From: Cunninghamella blakesleeana
Lineage: Eukaryota > Mucoromycota > Mucoromycetes > Mucorales > Cunninghamellaceae
DNA length: 64,000 bases
Assembly (NCBI GenBank): GCA_017871115.1
Contig: JAFCIZ010000006.1
Span: 992,001-1,056,000 of the forward strand
Direction: 5' to 3'
Below, one piece after another: positions 61,393 through 64,000 of this stretch (its first letter is position 1; every line of letters begins with the position of its first letter). The notes beneath the pieces are model-generated. The model saw only the letters and a program-made list of their open reading frames with translations. It was not told the origin of the DNA and ran no database searches. Made by a program: the position numbers and the translations under genes.

Positions 61393-62180
61393 CATGCCTC
61401 GCCAAGTAAGTTTGATTGATACACTTTATTATTTGATTAGTAAAAAATCTATTTACTAGAAATATAGATTTAATATATATTTATATATGTATATTTATAA
61501 ATTACTTTTTTTTTATATTTGTTATTTTTATTTTAGTCTAGACGTTCAGGTCCTTCCCAACAATCACGTTCAGCTCATACTATGAGTGCTCCTCGTTCTG
61601 CTGCTCCACCAACTAGATCTGCTCCTCCTCCTCAACAACAACCTCAACATTCTATGCAACCTCACCATGCTCCTCCCCCTCCAGCTGTTGCTCAATCAGC
61701 TCCTCAACAGCCTGGTCTCTTTGCTCAAAGTAATGAATTATAATATTAATAACATAATGACACAAAAAAAGAAATATTTAAGTGACGTAAAAAAAGCATT
61801 TATAATTTATAATATGAATGACTAATATATTTATATATAATTTTTTTTAATAATGCTATTATTTAGTGGCTACAACTGCTGCTGGTGTTGCTGTTGGTTC
61901 TGCTGCAGGACACGCTATTACAGGAGCTGCTTCTTCATTATTTGGTGGATCCAGTTCTTCCGAACCTGAACCTCAACAACAACAACAATATCAACCTCAA
62001 TATCAACAACCTCCACAACAAGCTTATCAAGCTCAAGCTCAAGCTCCTCAAGGTGCTGCTTGTGAAGCTGATGCTAAGGCTTTCGCCAGATGTTTAGAAG
62101 ATAATACAAATGATATTTCTTCTTGTCAATGGTATTTAGATCAATTAAAGGCTTGTCGTGAAATGGCTCAACATTATTAG
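61393..62180 (+). CDS. MIX17: MIX17/CHCHD2-like twin CX9C mitochondrial protein
   Basis: Three exons (61393-61404, 61537-61729, 61867-62180) give 172 residues, the usual size. It opens MPRQSRRSG, followed by a Pro/Gln/Ala/Ser-rich stretch typical of CHCHD2/CHCHD10. A glycine/alanine-rich hydrophobic segment comes next (AGVAVGSAAGHAITGAASSL), then a Gln-rich linker. The C-terminal CHCH motif has two exact CX9C pairs (CEADAKAFARC and CQWYLDQLKAC). Such proteins are imported and oxidised by Mia40 in the intermembrane space and influence MICOS and respiration. The 12-base first exon codes only MPRQ. Codon use is among the most G+C-rich and biased in the window, suggesting high expression. Confidence 0.95.
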
Positions 62181-62663
62181 ATGTTTATTTTATTATAGAG
62201 GGTTATTATTAATTATATATAAAAGTGTAATAAAAAAAAATTTTTTTTAAAAAAGTATACTTATGATAATATAAATAAATAATGATAACGAATAATGATA
62301 TGTAAAAAAAAAGGGGTAATAAATAGAAAAGTGATGCCGATTATTAAAAATAAAATGTTAACAATTGTAGACAATTGGGCGCTAAATAAAACAAAAAAAG
62401 TACCAATGGCTATGTTTGAATTTTTTTTACCATTAAAAACTAAAACATTGTGCCAAATAAATTTACATGTGTCAAATAATAATAATAATAATCAAACAAT
62501 ATATTCTTGGATTATTTAGAAATACTACTGCAGTATAAATAAAATAAAGAATTTGATGATAAAATGAAATCCTGTTTTATTTTATTTTTAATTTAATTTA
62601 ATTCTTCCTATTGCAAAATATTAAATTTTGCGTATTTATATTTTTAAAAAATGCCTATTTTTT
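62181..62663. other. Intergenic, convergent gene ends
   Basis: About 480 bases. A 75-codon plus-strand frame at 62295-62519 contains a codon-like middle (TIVDNWALNKTKKVP) but ends in an Asn run from AAT repeats and overlaps the 3' region of MIX17; I do not call it. Confidence 0.5.
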
Positions 62664-62939
62664 CTACCAAGAGCATTTTGAAATCTCATAACAATCATCA
62701 GGCACATTTCTAGAGGGAGGTGGAGGTCGATGACAGGAGCAAACCTGACGAAGAAAGCCTATCGAGTCTTTACAAGAGCCAATAACGGGGCATTCAGAAC
62801 CACAGAAATAACCAAAAGATAAATAACACATGCCTTTATCGTCCTGTACACTAATATCTTGATAAACTTGATAGATATATCCACCATTACATAACAATAT
62901 AAAAAGAGAGAAAAGGGCAACACTTAACAACTTAAACAT
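62664..62939 (-). CDS. Small secreted cysteine-rich protein
   Basis: Intronless, 91 residues from the second possible ATG (62939). An upstream in-frame ATG at 62993 would add 18 residues but bury the signal peptide. Residues 1-20 form a classic signal peptide (MFKLLSVALFSLFILLCNGG). The mature part has eight cysteines (CYLSFGYFCGSECP, SCKDS, VCSCH, DDCYEISKC), an even number that fits four disulphides, plus a Pro-rich HRPPPPSRN loop before the last pair. Composition is far more G+C-rich than its surroundings. I recognise no family by its cysteine spacing; it could be an antimicrobial, effector-like or cell-wall peptide. No motif supports a toxin assignment. Confidence 0.7.
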   Translation of the reverse strand: MFKLLSVALFSLFILLCNGGYIYQVYQDISVQDDKGMCYLSFGYFCGSECPVIGSCKDSIGFLRQVCSCHRPPPPSRNVPDDCYEISKCSW

Positions 62940-63384
62940 TTTTTTTGAGAAGAAAAAAATGTAATAAAAAAAAGGAATTCGTTTCAATTTCACGAATTTT
63001 TGTTTTTATATTTCAAAAATCCAAACAACTTTAACTTTATATAATCTAAACCTTCTATAACATCTGCAACAACAGACACTAAAATAGATCCATCAGATAT
63101 CTCTTACTAATCTAGTACAATGCTATTATTTTCTTTTATTTTTTCAGAAAATATAGACGCAAACCTTATTCTATTTTATACGTTTCGTCATTTTGCGTAT
63201 TTATTTATTTATTGATGTTAAAAAATTAAAAAGTTAAACTCATTACAACCATGCATATGTTTATAATTAACAAATGACTTTATTATAATGAATGAATGAA
63301 ATATTATTATTATATTTTTTTTAAAAAAAAAAAAATCAAAATTACAAAATACCAATTTTTTAATTAATTTATTCTTACAATATT
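62940..63384. other. Intergenic (secreted-peptide promoter / GCN20 3' end)
   Basis: About 445 bases between a start and a stop on the minus strand. It holds a T8-A13 tract at 63315-63335; the left 200 bases are somewhat more G+C-rich and may hold the promoter of the secreted peptide gene. No frame. Confidence 0.5.
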
Positions 63385-64000
63385 CTAAAGTTTAACACCA
63401 TCCTTTGGACAAATTAATTCTTTGTATTCTTTAATAGTACCACTGAACTTGGTAAGAACACCTTTATCGCAAATCCAAATTTCATTACATACTGTATTAA
63501 TAAATCGTTCATCGTGAGATACAATAATTACACCCCCTTTGTATCTAGCTAAAGCATCTTGTAATGCGTCCATAGATTCCATATCCAAGTGATTAGTAGG
63601 CTAGTTGAAGATAGAAGAATAAAAAATAGAAACAAAAAACAAATAGAATGCTTATTATTACAACCCACACACATATATATATAATCATTATATATAAATC
63701 ACTTTTTATTATTCTACTTACTTCATCAAGAACCAATACATGAGGACCTTGAGCACTTAAACATGCAAATGAAACACGCGATTTTTGACCACCAGATAAA
63801 GTTTTCATTGTTTGTAAACCAACCATACCACTAATACCAAAAGAACCCAAGAATCTGCGATATTCTTCTTCTGTTTTACCAGGGAATTTATCTGCCATGA
63901 AGGCAACTGCTGATTTTGTCAAATCCAATTGATCAATATGATGTTGTGTAAAGTAAGCAATTTTAAGACGACCATTTCTATGCACCATACCAGATTTGGG
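63385..64000 (-). CDS. GCN20: C-terminal part of a GCN20/ABCF3-type ABC-F ATPase (5' cut by window)
   Basis: Two exons are visible (63722 to the right edge, and 63385-63600), together 165 residues of the second ATPase domain. The partial exon reads SGMVHRNGRLKIAYFTQHHID, typical of the Gcn20/ABCF3 second domain. The ABC signature is LSGGQKSRVSFA, Walker B HVLVLDEPTNHLD spans the intron, and the H-loop is VIIVSHDERF, ending KEYKELICPKDGVKL. Family knowledge: Gcn20 works with Gcn1 on the ribosome to activate Gcn2 kinase during amino-acid starvation. The 121-base intron falls exactly between DE and PTNHLD. The rest of the gene lies beyond the right edge. Confidence 0.93.

Noticed and set aside
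62295..62519. 75-codon frame after MIX17
   Set aside because: Only its middle part looks coding, it ends in an AAT-repeat Asn run, and it lies within the likely 3' UTR region. A relic is possible but not supportable.
1..64000. CRISPR arrays, rRNA, intact transposons or bacterial operons
   Set aside because: No spaced identical repeats, no rRNA-like blocks, no terminal inverted repeats with a transposase; gene structure is eukaryotic throughout.

Overview
The window is nuclear DNA from an AT-dominated eukaryote, almost certainly a fungus. Genes are compact and rich in short introns of about 50-350 bases (mostly GTAAGT or GTAAAT donors and TAG or CAG acceptors). Proteins carry poly-Gln, poly-Asn, poly-Ser and poly-His tracts, and gaps are filled with T runs, A runs and TA microsatellites. 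The protein set is fungal: a CreA/Mig1 zinc finger, an RRM-plus-Puf protein of the Jsn1 type, an SH3-RasGEF of the Cdc25 type, an AflY-like oxidase, a DUF3605 protein and a Gcn20-type ABC-F ATPase. Animal-like homologues of AVEN and RFWD3 suggest an early-diverging lineage, most likely Mucoromycota. That placement is inference; I cannot name the species.

Layout. 1-12.4 kb: the end of an unknown gene, then on the minus strand CMR1/WDR76, a 1,323-residue SH3-WW-WW-RasGEF protein and a DHA1-type major facilitator. 12.4-14.3 kb holds decayed reading frames. 14.3-32.2 kb: OLA1 ATPase (-), Jsn1-like Puf protein (+), bZIP factor (-), tail-anchored RING ligase of the RNF5/RNF185 type (-), RNF216-like RBR ligase with internal membrane segments (-), and a DUF3605 protein (+). 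32.6-44.7 kb: a small Ser-rich protein (-), a relic, a kinesin-4-like motor (+), a CreA-like repressor (-) and exosome RRP43 (+). 45.4-64 kb: a CLASP microtubule protein (-), U2 B'' (+), a possible membrane microprotein, an AVEN homologue, an orphan DDHD-like N-terminal segment, an RFWD3 homologue, an AflY/questin-oxidase-like protein (all +), a mitochondrial PDK/BCKDK kinase (-), MIX17/CHCHD2 (+), a secreted Cys-rich peptide (-) and the end of a GCN20 homologue (-).

Most genes are housekeeping and are not organised as a pathway. Some themes recur: ubiquitin ligation (three E3 ligases, two of them adjacent), genome stability (CMR1, RFWD3), microtubules (kinesin, CLASP), RNA metabolism (Jsn1, RRP43, U2 B''), and a divergent pair of mitochondrial genes (kinase and MIX17) sharing a promoter of about 300 bases. 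Exon boundaries were read by eye from splice signals, reading-frame continuity and family motifs. Every reconstructed coding sequence closes in frame. No tRNA, rRNA, CRISPR array or intact transposon was recognised.
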